From positions 1-64,000 of the forward strand of contig JASANH010000770.1 in the NCBI GenBank assembly GCA_030248295.1: 64,000 bases of DNA, written 5' to 3'. This document shows positions 1 through 12,500 of this stretch, one piece after another. This DNA comes from Mesodorylaimus sp. YZB2_4 (taxonomy: Eukaryota; Nematoda; Enoplea; Dorylaimida; Dorylaimidae). Position 1 is the first letter of the stretch, and every line of letters begins with the position of its first letter. The notes below the pieces were generated by a model that saw nothing but the letters and a program-made list of their open reading frames with translations, ran no database searches and was not told the origin of the DNA. The translations under genes and the position numbers were made by a program.

Positions 1-9
1 AGCGCCTAA

Positions 10-186
10 CTCAAGTCCTCGTGCTTGTGTTGGTGGAATTCCGACTTTACCCGGTCGGAACGATCGCGTATTCGTCATAAAAGAATTAAAGAAGTCTTCC
101 AAGGTCATATTTATGTCGGGCATGTTCCACATGATTCCGGTCATAACTTCTTCGTTGATGAGGATAGCGAAAGGATTTTGATATAA
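10..186 (+). CDS. Possible terminal exon of an unknown gene running in from the left
   Basis: One frame stays open from base 10 to a TAA at 184-186. Its last ~45 codons look protein-like: a basic stretch, then a His/Asp/Glu-rich end around HDSGHNFFVDEDSERILI. There is an in-frame TAA at 7-9, so any exon must begin after it. No family is recognised and the other two frames are also partly open. This could be the 3' exon of a gene lying mainly to the left, or chance. Confidence 0.2.
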   Translation, partial: LKSSCLCWWNSDFTRSERSRIRHKRIKEVFQGHIYVGHVPHDSGHNFFVDEDSERILI

Positions 187-944
187 AACTAACTCTTCGT
201 TATCATTTCGAGATTCGCTTTTTTCTATAACGCGCCTTGATTGTAAGAAATCTACGTAGTGAAATACGAGCATGGGTCGTGAGTCTTAATAATCCTACAC
301 CACGCACCATTAGCGCAATAGCGTGTCCCTCCAAGCCAAAAGGGTGGTTTCAAATGAACGTCAGACAAATGACTCTGCAGTGCCTTGTTACCAGACTCAT
401 GATCAGTATGAAGGCATCTTGTTTTACTGTACAGCAAATATTTCACCCTTCCCCACTTTCTTTATTCCCCAGATTATTCACGAAGCTAAAGCTGACGCTC
501 CTAGGTCGAATAAGATTAGCCTTTTTCTTAGAGAAAACCAGTATCTCGTAATTATTTGTGCCTAAACCATTCTACCGTATCTTACCTTTAGAAAAATAGA
601 TTAGACACTATGTAAATCGAGCCTGGGCACGAAAGCTTATCGGCGTGATCATCGACACTCATTTTCATTAAAAAATATGTCGACTGGTGATTGGTTCTCA
701 AATCCCGATTTGCATGAATTTTATTAAAAAGGCGAGCTAGGCAGCGTAATTACTCAAAAACCTGGACCCTGGCTGTGTTGCCCTCTGTAGCAGTATTCCC
801 AATTTGCTAGCTACCTTTGTGCAGTGGACCACACATTGTGCTCGCTAGGTCTAGGTCAGTAGGACAGTAGTGCATCAAGTCAATATTTTTCGGCCTGCAA
901 CTTCTCTCTCAATTGCATCTGCGTCAAGGAGTCGAAAAACGGAG
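187..944. other. Intergenic, upstream of the receptor gene
   Basis: AT-rich sequence with short overlapping open frames in several phases and no recognisable motif. It presumably contains the promoter of the receptor at 945, but no confident TATA box or initiator can be named. Confidence 0.5.
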
Positions 945-1946
945 ATGCCCAACTCGACACATTCCAGCTCAAATCAAACGGCTCCATCAGCTGACATTCC
1001 AACATGGAGCGACCAATTATTTTGCGGCTTTGCTCAAACAATACTTGGTCTGGCCGGTGTCATAGCAAATATGCTTACTGTTATCATTATCGTTACAAGC
1101 AAAAAATTGAAAAGTTCTTGTTTTCTTTTGATCGCTGGCCACGCCGGTTTTTGTTTCATAATGTCGGTTGGTTGGCTAACGAATGGAATAGGAACCTTGG
1201 GTTTCTGTTTTAAGTTTCTCTCCTTATCTTGCAAACGTCTGAATTGTTATCTCATCTATTTGACCCTGTTTATGAGCGTGCCGCCAAGTTCATTAATTAC
1301 TTTCTTGATCGCTCTCGATCGCACCTTGGGCATTATGTACCCGAAAAAATTTGAGAAAAAAGGAAAGACTTTTGCAATGGTTTCTTTGATCGCAGCATTT
1401 GTGGTTGGTCAACTTCACGCTTTGGCAGCCGGTTTGACTTTGCCGCAACCAGTCAAAGATTTAATTCAATGTTTTAATTTTTTCTCACCACTTAATTTAA
1501 CCTTTGTTACATATTATACCAATTTCAATTTTTGTCTGTCAGTCTTATCTGTGGCCAACTACGCCCTGATCTACGTGGCTATAGCTTATAAAAAACGCAA
1601 AGTTCACGTTAGTCCGAATTGGAACGAGAATAATGAAACCACTCACGTTCTACAGCGTCAAATTAGTTTATTGCCCATAATGAATTTGTTGATGATAGCC
1701 TATTGCGTGTTTGGCGTCATACCGCCCATGGTCTCGGTCATGCTATCAAAGATTGATAACGGTCGTCATTTGCAACGTGGTGGTCAATATACGGTGGCCA
1801 TGAAAGCATCTGTCACCTGCATCGATTTTTGTGTGCTCCTGTTAAAAAGCACAGAATTTCGAGCCACCCTGAAAAGTGTTCGCATGCCTAAACTACCGTC
1901 CATGAGAGGGCAAAGCACGACTGCGGCTGCAAATGCGCGAGGATGA
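945..1946 (+). CDS. Single-exon seven-transmembrane receptor, rhodopsin-like (Srsx-like chemoreceptor)
   Basis: The 333-residue protein has seven hydrophobic segments at about residues 26-50, 58-82, 100-124, 143-163, 188-215, 241-266 and 282-300. The short N-terminus has two N-glycosylation sequons (N3-S-T, N10-Q-T). TM1 has a GVIAN motif like the class-A GN signature. TM3 ends in ALDRTLGIMYP, a DRY-box variant with DRT in place of DRY, close to the form seen in nematode Srsx-type receptors. TM6 has a double proline (IPP, 259-261). The open frame extends upstream only through a GTG, so the first ATG (945) is taken as start. It would sit in the plasma membrane and signal through a G protein; the ligand cannot be inferred. 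It is intronless, unlike its neighbours, as many expanded chemoreceptors are. A peptide or amine receptor of another class-A subfamily is the alternative. Confidence 0.75.
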   Translation: MPNSTHSSSNQTAPSADIPTWSDQLFCGFAQTILGLAGVIANMLTVIIIVTSKKLKSSCFLLIAGHAGFCFIMSVGWLTNGIGTLGFCFKFLSLSCKRLNCYLIYLTLFMSVPPSSLITFLIALDRTLGIMYPKKFEKKGKTFAMVSLIAAFVVGQLHALAAGLTLPQPVKDLIQCFNFFSPLNLTFVTYYTNFNFCLSVLSVANYALIYVAIAYKKRKVHVSPNWNENNETTHVLQRQISLLPIMNLLMIAYCVFGVIPPMVSVMLSKIDNGRHLQRGGQYTVAMKASVTCIDFCVLLLKSTEFRATLKSVRMPKLPSMRGQSTTAAANARG

Positions 1947-4900
1947 AAAAACAAGAAAGCGGCCAATATTGGCACAAAAATGAGTGATCAAAGTGAAATT
2001 TGAATTATCCTTTGTGCTCATTAGTATATTTGAACAAGTCGATTGGAAAAGCTTCTATGTTGGGTGTTATTTGTGAAAACCTTCATCGAGGAATGTATAA
2101 CGCAAGTTCTACAACCACCTTTAACCAGCCTGTAGTACACTACTTATGAGTATAGCATAGTGCGCGCTTCAGTCTGGAGGCTTCGAGGACGAGACTTTTG
2201 AAAACATCTGAGGCGGGAGGACTCCATGAGTACTTTCCATCCATCCGCAGGTCTTTTGTTTCTGAAAAGGACTCCATTGAGCAGGCCAAGCGCAATATGA
2301 GGCTGTTCAAAGGTACCTTCGCTTTGCCTTCAACTTCTTGTATCCAGGGGCGCGGGGCTGAAAAATACCAAAATCCAAGCAGTTCAAGATGCCAAAACCT
2401 CATTAACTGAATGTTCTGAGGCTGTTTACACTTTATCGATATCTGCATATGTGTCTTTCATTGCAGGTTCATCAAAGATTTTTTGAGGGAGCACAAACTG
2501 CCTAAAGAACGAGCAGTCAAATTTTCTGGAGGGAAAATCATAATGAATTTTTGAATGAACTAAGGCATGGTTGACGACAGCACTTGTCCTGGCCTGGCGT
2601 GACTTCACCTCATAACTGGTATGTTACGTGCCACCTTGTCGCAGCTTGACGGTCAGGGGCTTCACTTCTTTAATGTCTTCTAGGAGTGTTCCCAGCCATC
2701 ATTTCTTTAGTGCCTAGCGACCGATTTTCCTGTGGGATTTATAAGTTCTACGGCCGCGCGGGATACTGAATAACGTTACTTATGATTTGCTCATGCGTAT
2801 CACGGTATCGACAAATGTGTTTAAGTGTAATAATCAACAAAAAACAAGAGAATAACTGAATTCAGGTCTCTGCGCATCTCATGTTCACACTATCTCATTG
2901 TAAGTCGCGATTACATGATATACTTTTGTATATCCTTGCTTTTTTCGTGGTATCCTTGTCGAGCCGAGCGTCCATGGCCATTCTCATCTCCATAATGTTT
3001 GCTCATGCTTCATGGGCCATTTCATGGGCCAACATTCCAGTCCGACAGTAACTGATCTAACCACTGTTTTGCACACCTTTGATTTGAAGTGGTTGGCATT
3101 TTGCGGTCGTACCTGCCACCTTCCGCGCTGTGGCAGGTGGCAGGCTTACATGCCAAGGTGTCTGCCGCTTCATGGGATCCCACGTAGGTACTTGAATCAC
3201 TGTGCTCATGCATGCCGATTACGACCTCATCCTGTTACGCAGTCATCGGTCTGGGGCCCCGTTCTCTTTTTTCGATGAGTGTGCATCTTCGCTTTGTTGC
3301 AGTGCCGTTTATAGTGAGCATGTTTATTCGCAAGTTACTGTAGTTGATCAGCTTGATTTGTGCCTTTATAATTTGATTTCTCAGTGTACACCAGGGGAAC
3401 ACGAGCCCCTTTTGTTAGGCCAGAGAAGGCTACATATTATCTTTTCGGTGTTGTGTGAACATGCAACAGATATGCTACGCTCTCGTGCCGGCGGGTTCAG
3501 GCTGATCTTACAGGTTTAGGCTGGCCTCGAGCGGTCCAAGGCCTTCAATAGCCCAAGCCTGCAGAGCATCGATCACCAAGACTTCGACTCATCAACACAC
3601 CCCTCAGGCGTGTTTGCCGCGCCTCTAGGTGCCTGCAACTGCTCCTTGCTCTCGCCTGGCTGCTGGTCGAATGCGCCCGGTCCTTAGCTGCCCGCTGGCG
3701 AACAGTTCCACGGTCGATGGCGCAGTAAAGACCCAAGTCAGGACCATGTCACATGATGCGCTCGAAATAGGAACGGTAGTCTATGTACACAACATTTGGA
3801 TGCGGGTAGGCGTTTTGTCGAATGCGCCTGATGCTCGTTCGGTGCTACTCAATTAGCCTTCGGAAAGCACCCGCTGTTTTGTTGGACACGCCTCGCACCT
3901 CCTTGCGTTGGATCGTTAGATGGCCGACCCGAGCTCCCCTACGAGACGGGCCTATGTGCATAACGAGTATCTATCATTGCTTTTCGATGCCGCCCAGGAA
4001 ACTCGCCTAATCCTTATGTTTTATTTTTAACTCGCTGGTGGGTAGTTAGTCCTGGCACCTTCTTAATGTCTAGGGCATGGCCTGAGTCACGTGCCGCAAA
4101 GAGAAACCTGTTTTCGAATGGATCTTTCCGCAAAAAGGCGTGCACCCTCGTGATCAGAGCGGGTTTGATGCGGCTCTGAAACAAGGAAAAGGAGCTGGTG
4201 CGTCTATTGCGAAATTACTATAAATATAACTCTTAGGGACAATTGTGGAAACTCAATCAGAAGGGAATGGTATGCTTCTTGCCAAATCTACTCTAAAAAT
4301 ATACTTATTAGATCAGATAAAGACCTGCCGGGTGTTGTGATGTCACCACTTTATCTTACAGAATATGGTCGATTGGAGAACTCGTCAAATAATTTTCGAC
4401 TAAATGGTGTTGTACGCCAAGAGGCGAGTGACCCTGGATACTTTGAATGGCTCACATGCACGCGGCACGAGCAAGGGTCTCCGCGCGCTCAAATCCCACC
4501 TTCCTTGAGCGTCATCATCGCGTGTTCCCACTCTCGTCTTCAAAAGGCGGAGTTTCTTTTTTGCTATACCGCCAACGGTCAGTTAGAGCTCGAATTGACG
4601 GTGAGTTTTCAAGATCATAGGCACGTATTTGAATGCACTCGTACGACATGCTGCATATTGAGCGACAAAAACACTCTGCAGTCATCTATCGGATAATTCC
4701 ACTGAGATCAAGTTACAAATTCCGACTCAACTTATCGCTTGCTGCTCTGGCTCTTTCATGTTTTCGCTTCGAGGTCAAGACTTAACTATAAATTAGTCGA
4801 TTATGGGCCTGAGACTCTTCTGAAGACCACGCCTCTGAAAACGGGACCTCAAATATTCAGGTCATTAAGCCGCCAGTCGCGTAACAAAAACCCCATGTCT

Positions 4901-5549
4901 TAAAAATCGAATAATGCCACCATTACAGTTCCCAGAACACAATTGCATAGTCCAGAAATAAAACAGAAACGAAGAGTTTTAAGTCATTAAAAAATCTAGA
5001 AAAGATGTGAAGGAGCACAAGCGGCTCACTAGCTCACAAATGGAGGGAACGAAATGAATCGGCATCGGGAATCGCGAGTTAGGAAAATGAGGCTTTTTTA
5101 AACACTGTTCCAGACCAAGTCGACAGCAGTTAGTGCTACTGATGTGAGTGGGAGATGTTTCTAGCAGACGGCGAAGATTAGACAGGCGTAAGAAAGAGAC
5201 TAATCGTGAGAGGTGTTTCGAGGAAGATCAAGCAGAACAAGGTGTAGATGAGCGTGGGAAGTTAAAAGCCCTGTAAGCTCGCTACGCGACAAGCCCAGCA
5301 GTTTTGGTCGTTCACACGATGCTTTTTCGAAACAGCACTACAGTCCCTCTCACCTTCTTACTTGGATATAGTCATGCCAGTTCTTAAAAGTAGACGATAA
5401 AATCCCCAGTCACTCTATCGGAAGATTGGCGTCTAATCTTTCGTAGCGAGAGACTGTGTAGCGTCATACTTCGCCGTAGGCACCTTCCCATGTTTCAAAA
5501 GCAGCTCGCCATTCGTACACTATGACTCTGCCCCAACGATCGTTTGGCT
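1947..5549. other. Intergenic, no supported gene
   Basis: About 3.6 kb between the receptor and the duplicated ETS block. It holds short open frames on both strands (the longest, 119 codons at 4337-4696, opens on GTG) with no recognisable domain, splice context or family. No tRNA gene, SINE head or transposon coding sequence was seen. From ~3500 to 4000 it is GC-rich. Confidence 0.5.
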
Positions 5550-6505
5550 GCTCACAAAGTTCGTTCTATGGACGTGCTTATTATCTTCGACCTGACGCTT
5601 TATTATCCTGTACATGGCACGAGGCAGTCTGGTGATCCTGTCATGTCTGACATCAGATAAGTCTAGAAGTATCTCTGTTCATATAAGGCGTCACAGCAAT
5701 AATTATGATGCTTTCTCCTCGCACGGGAAATTCGGGTGCTTGCTAGAAGCTCCAATTAAAAGTTGGCTCGAGTTTCGATTTTGGGTCCCTAATTGCCACT
5801 CACTGCTCCCACGGTACAGGCGAATGAGCTTATAGGTGCCTCAGAAGTATAAACATCTTCTCTTCAGCCGGTCGGGATATGAATTAGTCGATAAAATACG
5901 TTGGCGGTGCATCACTGCCCAGATCATATGCATGCAGTGTTCTCGCATGCTGCAGCCTGCAACCATCATGTAATGTACATTGACTCATACAAGTATGGTG
6001 TCTTGACGTATTTTAAAATTCATCTCACATTGTTTACATTTGTAATTGTTCTTACGCAATGACGCACCAGTAAAATGATATGTTAGCCGTTATCACCTTG
6101 AGAAAAGTTTTGCTAAAAGAATGATTCAAGTGATGAGTAAACCAGAGCTGATCCATTTGTAATGGCATAATAGAAAAAAAAACTAAACATCACATCAGAT
6201 TTATCAGAAATACCGTTTTGTCGCACGGTAGGAGTGTTAATAGCGTTAGATCGCACCAGCCAGAGAGCACAATAGCAGGCCACAGGATATCCAGGCACGT
6301 AGACTATGTTTCCTGCTTTCGACTCCTCTGGCGTGAGAAACAGGCAGCCCACCTTATCTGAGATTGGGGGGCGGGGACATATGATCGTATACATCCTCGG
6401 CTTAGTCATTTCCAATCTGTGGGCTCAAGCAGACGCGCGAGGGCTTCTGACCAGTTTTCACGCTTACTGTACGCCTCGAGCATCCCTGGCTCAAAATCGC
6501 TCGCC
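5550..6505 (+). promoter_or_regulatory. 5' flank of ETS gene A, duplicated at 23390-24325
   Basis: This flank aligns with the region in front of ETS gene B at 23390-24325. Shared blocks include a GACCTG..GCT stretch near 5590 / 23437, a CGATTTTGGGTCC block near 5773 / 23652, and an almost identical ~130 bp just before the start codon (6361-6505 / 24180-24325) around GGGGACATATGATCGTATAC. The proximal block is as conserved as the exon, so it likely contains core promoter and 5' UTR. No start codon lies in frame between the last in-frame stop and the chosen ATG. Confidence 0.55.
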
Positions 6506-9500
6506 ATGCATAACAACTCAGCCTTCGCAGCACCTTTTGGCAATTATCAATCGATCGACCAACAAGCAAGTTTGGTGACGGATGAAATGGCGTGGGGTGA
6601 CCAGGGAAATTATCGATCATTGCGAAGTTTTCCTAATTTTGCCCATCGAAATCCCGTTATTCCTGGCCACGTGCCAGCCGCTGGTGGCCATTACGGCGGA
6701 GTGAGACCAATCTACCAAGGACCTGATTTTCGACCAAATCAAGGCGATGCAAGTCATTCATTCTATCCACCATTCAAAGAACCATTCAAAACCACGACTG
6801 TTGAGAAAATGCGGGCTGTGGGTGAGTGTATATACAGTACATACGCATGGTGGTTATTCACGGACAATTTTTTAATGAAATCTTATTAGCGCATACTGCC
6901 TCCAAAAAACTTTTTGAAGAGACTTTCTCTGCATTGAAGTTTACCGCGCAAATCTCGCTCCTTCGAGATGACTTGCATACTGTAGTGCAAAGTCCGCCCC
7001 GGATTTCTGCATAGTATACTCATTGATTCTAAATTTTCATAAATTTTCTAGTCTGATACGCTCAGGGTTCAACGACCCATTTGATGGCCGTAGTGCCACA
7101 AAGGTTTTCAAAAAACGCGGGCGAAGAATTTAAATTTTTAAAGATTATGTGTATTTAACCGTATTTTTTAAACTAAAAGCGCTAATCCTTTTTTTTGTTT
7201 CCAAAATCCATTCCGTGCAGATTCTGGATATTGTCTGAAATTTTGATTCCTTCTGCATCCCAGGGGTCGACCGTACTGACTGTGTTGACCGACCCATGCC
7301 AGACGACTCGCTACGGCCAGTACCGCACCAAACCAAAACCAACCTAAAATTCCATCTTAGTAGATTTAATAACTGTAAATTTCAATACTGAACGAAGGCT
7401 TTCTGACTAATTGGTAATATGAATGCGTCCAACTGGCCCCTATTAAACAAAAAGTTTATCTCAACATCAAATTGTCACACAAATCGAAAGGTCGGTATGG
7501 CCAGCAGCCTACTTTGAACTCTGTTCCCGTACCATAACAACCTAGCCCCCAGTATGGGGGTACGGTCGACCCAGGTTCGTAACCAACTGTATTTTGATTT
7601 TTCTCTTATCTTGGAGTACTTTTTGAATAACGGAATAAGAATTCTATTTCGCAATAATATGCACTAAGATTTAAAAAGATGGAAACTTTAAAGAATTCTT
7701 TAGTTAAGACTGCAAAATAAATTAGAATAAAGTACCGCAGATAACATCGTCACGAAAATGTTAAAGTGGGTGCGACGATGAAGTTAGCAAAAAAATTACC
7801 CATTCCTTTGGGACAGTTTTCTTCTTAGGATCCGTTTGGTTTGTCACAATACTCGTGCCCAGATGGTTCGCTTGGATCATTATGAGGGTTATATATTTTT
7901 TTGGAATTGTACTTAATCATTGGTTAAAACTGATTTTACGGGCGAGATTCCCGCCTAAAACAAGCCTTGTAACTTTAGCTCAAATTATTTTCCCTAATAA
8001 AACCCTCAAGGTTTGTGGTCTTATGGGAAGCGCCTAGTAAAGACGCTTCAGATGATGAAGATGAGGAGAGGAAGAAAAATGCTCACGACATAAGATGAAA
8101 GTTCTTCGCTCGAGCTTGATGCTAATGTGTGCTCGATATTTGAATTCCATGATCCCATCCCACTCTGATCTCGTTTTACATCTACGTACTGTAGGACCTC
8201 CTGAAAAAAGTTTTCCCGCTATCCTAATTTGCTTCATCAACAGCGGAGAGTTTTAAAATGCGTTGTGATGCATATGAAATCCCTCCAAATAGATTTTTAA
8301 GGTCTGAATCCTCCAATGTTGAAGAGTGCTGGAAGAAACCCGCATTGTTTACATCATCACGGCCTTTTCTATGGATAAAATGAGGAGAAAAAGTTTGTCC
8401 CATATGAATGATTCCAGCCAGCTCATTCTCAAGGTGCCACTTCCTGTCAACAGCTGGCTCAACGCAGGGATCGCATGCTCAAAGTTTTGGATAGTTATTT
8501 CGATGGCCCGCGTCATATTTACACGTTTATGATCTGTATCGAAGGGTATCGCTTTTTTAATAATTTTAGGGCAGCTTGACTATGGATACTCTAGTCCTAC
8601 CTTCCAGCGTTTCTTTTCGGGTTGTTGAGTCAACTGTTTTCCCTCTAATACTGAGAGATCGCCCACTCACAGTATTAGTGAGTGGGCGTAATGTCCAGCC
8701 TCACGTTTAGTTATGCACTTTATTGATCATCAAGAAGCCAAAGAAGAAAAACATATTTTCTTTCGATCGACAATGAAAATCTGTTCATTTGCTTTTCCCT
8801 TCTCAACGCTCCTCAGCTGACATCATTCGCTAGCAAGCTCCATTCACTTCCTTTACTAGTTATGCCAGTGTCGTTAAAAATTTCCCTTTCGAATTTTTTT
8901 GGTGCGGGGCTGACTGTTTTGGAAAGAGCCGCCAGTCGCTGTTCTGATGTTTATATAACTACGATCTGTATCGAAGAATATGTGAAAAATGGAAGAACTT
9001 TTGTATATTCAAACTGCTACGAAAAAACTTATGTAGTTTCATCCTTTCTATGTTTCCAACGGGAATTACGGCTCAAATAATTTCCCTCGAATAGTTTCCC
9101 CTACCAAGAGTCTCATGTCTCGATAGACCGTAGTTCCCTTGGTTTGTAGCCGCTTACTTAATCCCACGCCCCACCCCACATCCAACATAAGCTTTATTGG
9201 TTAGCAAGGGAAAAAAGGGAAAAGTTCATTTTGATAATTTCAGAATGCTATAAAGAATAATTTCGTTCATTCAGTCACTTTTCTAGATTCATTGATTTTC
9301 CCTCGAGTAGTATCCCCAAGTGAGACCACTTTAAATTTCTTTCCAAGTTGCTGGTCCAATATGGCGCCCTCCAGTTCTTTGAGATTGCTTTCCAATGACT
9401 CGGTCGTTTTTTAAGTGAAAAGAAAATGAAAATGAAATAAAACCTGCTTACTTGAAAAAACTTGTTTTTACGTATCTCGCCTTCATTGGAAGATTTCATA

Positions 9501-12500
9501 TACTCTACATATGTTTCAATTTTGACTTAGGAAATATTTTGTATGTTCTATCAGCCATCATCTGATCTTATCGCACGATTAAACTGTAATGAAGAGAAGG
9601 CTAAAGAAGCCAAGAATGTTTACTTTGGCAGAAATTGATTTTCTGGCAGATCGATTTGGAGATTGAGAGCACCGTGCCTTACATAAATATATATAGACCT
9701 AGAATCAGCGCTTAAAAGTTTGGTTACCTTCTCAACTAGTTTCTGGTCTTTAGATAAGTTTGAAAAAGGTTTGACGGATATACTATAGTTATTTTGCAGC
9801 AAATTTATCAATAAAGTGGAATACTGAGGCGACAAAATGATTTTAATTAAAAATCCCGCTATCGGTTTTCAGTTTTAGCGGGATATACAGAAACAGGTTT
9901 TGTAAGAGCACATTGTCTTTCGCGTTTAGTCCCATCATAGTTCTTATAGATTTCATTTGGTTCAAACTGGTGTACGCAAATTCCAAAACTGCTTGTTGGG
10001 GCGGCTGTATTGAGTTAACGATCATGAGAATGGACATGGTCACTTATTTTACAAGTGTATCTTCTAACATATCTACAACTATTAAAAAAATTGACTGCTG
10101 TGGTAATAAATTCACCCCTAGACAACAAAACTACAAAAAGATTAGGAGAGTGGTGCACAACAATTAGGAAAAGCCTCTTCGAAAATCATCCCAATTTAAA
10201 AATGATTTGGTCACCTAAACTTAGCGTGAGTAGGTTCTTGGAGATTGACCAGAACTTATGTGGCATGCTTTTCGATAGAAGGGAGAGTGAAAAAGGAACA
10301 ATATCTTTCCGTTTGAATGAACAACAAGCCGATTAGAACACGCCTTTTTACTCACTGTCAGCTCGCCCTCGATGAGCTTCTCTGCTGGAATTATTACACC
10401 AAATGATCAGTACTAACTGAAAGACCACAGAATGTATCTCGATAACAAGTTCTCTTTTTTAAAAGTCTCCTGCTTCAGGGTGGCCATACTGCTTTTGGTT
10501 GGTGTGCGGTGACCCCTAAGTTTCTTGTTTACAAAATCATGAACCATTTTCATCGAAAATAGATGGAGAACAATCAGGAAGAAACCCAAGTGTTTGTACT
10601 GCATAACCAGAAAAATTCTTCATTTATAGTTCCTACTTTCCATTAAATTTAATACCTAGATTCTAGATCCAATTCAAAACTATCAGCCAAAATTTCCTCA
10701 TGACTAGAATCCCGCACCTAGGCCCATTTCGTTATACTGGTTGTTAATTGCGTAGCGAGCACACTTTTCCTACGCAAAAGAGAAAGAAAGAACAGAATTG
10801 CTCGTGCTTCGACTGTTTTCCTAGTCTTTTTCTCAATGGGTATGAAACAACGTGATGAGGGCTGGGCGTCAATTTTGCTGATTTTGAGGATGGGGCATCA
10901 GGTAGAGGCATGCGACGACAACATGACCTCAAACGAGGAGGTACACGACAACGCGAACGCTTAAGCCCAAAGTATAGCTCGATGCGATGCGTCAAATAAG
11001 CTTGCGATGCGACGTTTTAGGCATATTTTTACATTGTCAGTTGACCCAAAAGTGCCGCATCGCACGCTTATTTGACGCATCGCCTCGGACTATACTTTGG
11101 GCTTTAGAGGTAAGTGTGCAGCCACCCGGACACTGATGGTGTGAGTGCGCGACCACGAAACAGCTAAGAGAGCGTCTAAGCGACGACTAAACGCGCAAGG
11201 TCTAAATCACGCGACTACTATAAAAGGTGAGTGAGCGTCAATTGAAAATGTGAGTCCGCGTCCACGCGATTACTAAGGATGAGTAAACGTCCACGCGACT
11301 ACTGAAGCTGGGAGTCCGCGACCACGCGGCACCTAGCGATGCAAGTGAGCGTTCACGCGACTACCAAGGCTGTGAATCCGAGGTCAAGCGACTACCAAAG
11401 GCGTAGGGCCTCAATCACGCGACTACTATAAAAGGTAAGGAGCGCCCATGCGACTGCTAAAGGTGTGAATAAGCGATCACACGACTCCTAATAATGTAAG
11501 TGAGTGTCGGCGCGATTACTGCAAGAAAGGCGAAAGTCCACGGTGACCCGACTAATAATACAGTAAGTGAGCGTCCACGTGACTACTAAAAGAATAAGGG
11601 CGCGATCACGCAGCTACTTTGAAGGTATACAGGTATGTTCGACCATCTGACCAGTAAAGGTGAGCTCGCTCTAAAGAGGCAAGTGCGCGACCACTAAAGG
11701 GAGCATAATTGGTAAATGGGTGATCACGCGGCCACTTAAGATTTGTGACTTCACTCAAACTTTTAAACGCGCTTGTCTAACAACACAGCACGTCAGTGTC
11801 TTGGAAGAATTTTACAAGGAAGCGAAGCGACGAAGTTTTTGACGGAATATACACAGAAATGTCTTCATTTATTTGGAAAATCTATCAAAGCTTTGACGGG
11901 ATTAAAAATTTCGTGTTTAATTTTTTTTAAAACTGTCTCTTATCAATTTTCAATTTAATTTTGAGAAACCGTTATTGCAAGAGTGCTGTTTTTCAAAAAT
12001 GCATGTTTTTAGAAAGAAAAACAAAAATACTATCTCCTTGGTGGGCTTCAAATCTAGAAGAAGTTTGATTTAGTTTGATTTCTTCCGCCAAAAGTCTACT
12101 TACGAGTGAAATTCTCAGGTTGAACAGTTCTCACTCGAATAATTTTTCCTCCTCAACCGCTTTTTTGTGGCACTATTCCCCTGCGCTCTCATATTTTTGG
12201 ATAGTGCAACATGGCGACCTCACGTCTGTACAATACATGATCACAGTCTCTATCGATGGTCAAGATGATCAAGAGGAAAAGTCACGCTATTTGAGCAGTT
12301 TTTAGATCACGATGAATCTCATTCAAGCACTCTTTCTGTTGCACATTATTATCTTAAAACCAAAAACCTAAATACTTTTCCGTTGAATGGCTTTGCATTC
12401 TGACTTGTGAGCCAATTCCGTTAAAACAGTTTCTGCTCAGAATGGGGCAATTTCCTTATTGCATCGTGGTAACGACGGCCCGCGTCATGATCATCATGAA

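Noticed and set aside
4337..4696. 119-codon plus-strand frame
   Set aside because: Opens on GTG with no recognisable motif, splice signal or neighbour to support it.
6189..6415. Minus-strand frame opposite the ETS A 5' flank
   Set aside because: The paralogous flank at 24000-24325 does not preserve the same minus-strand frame, so conservation here is better explained by promoter/UTR function.
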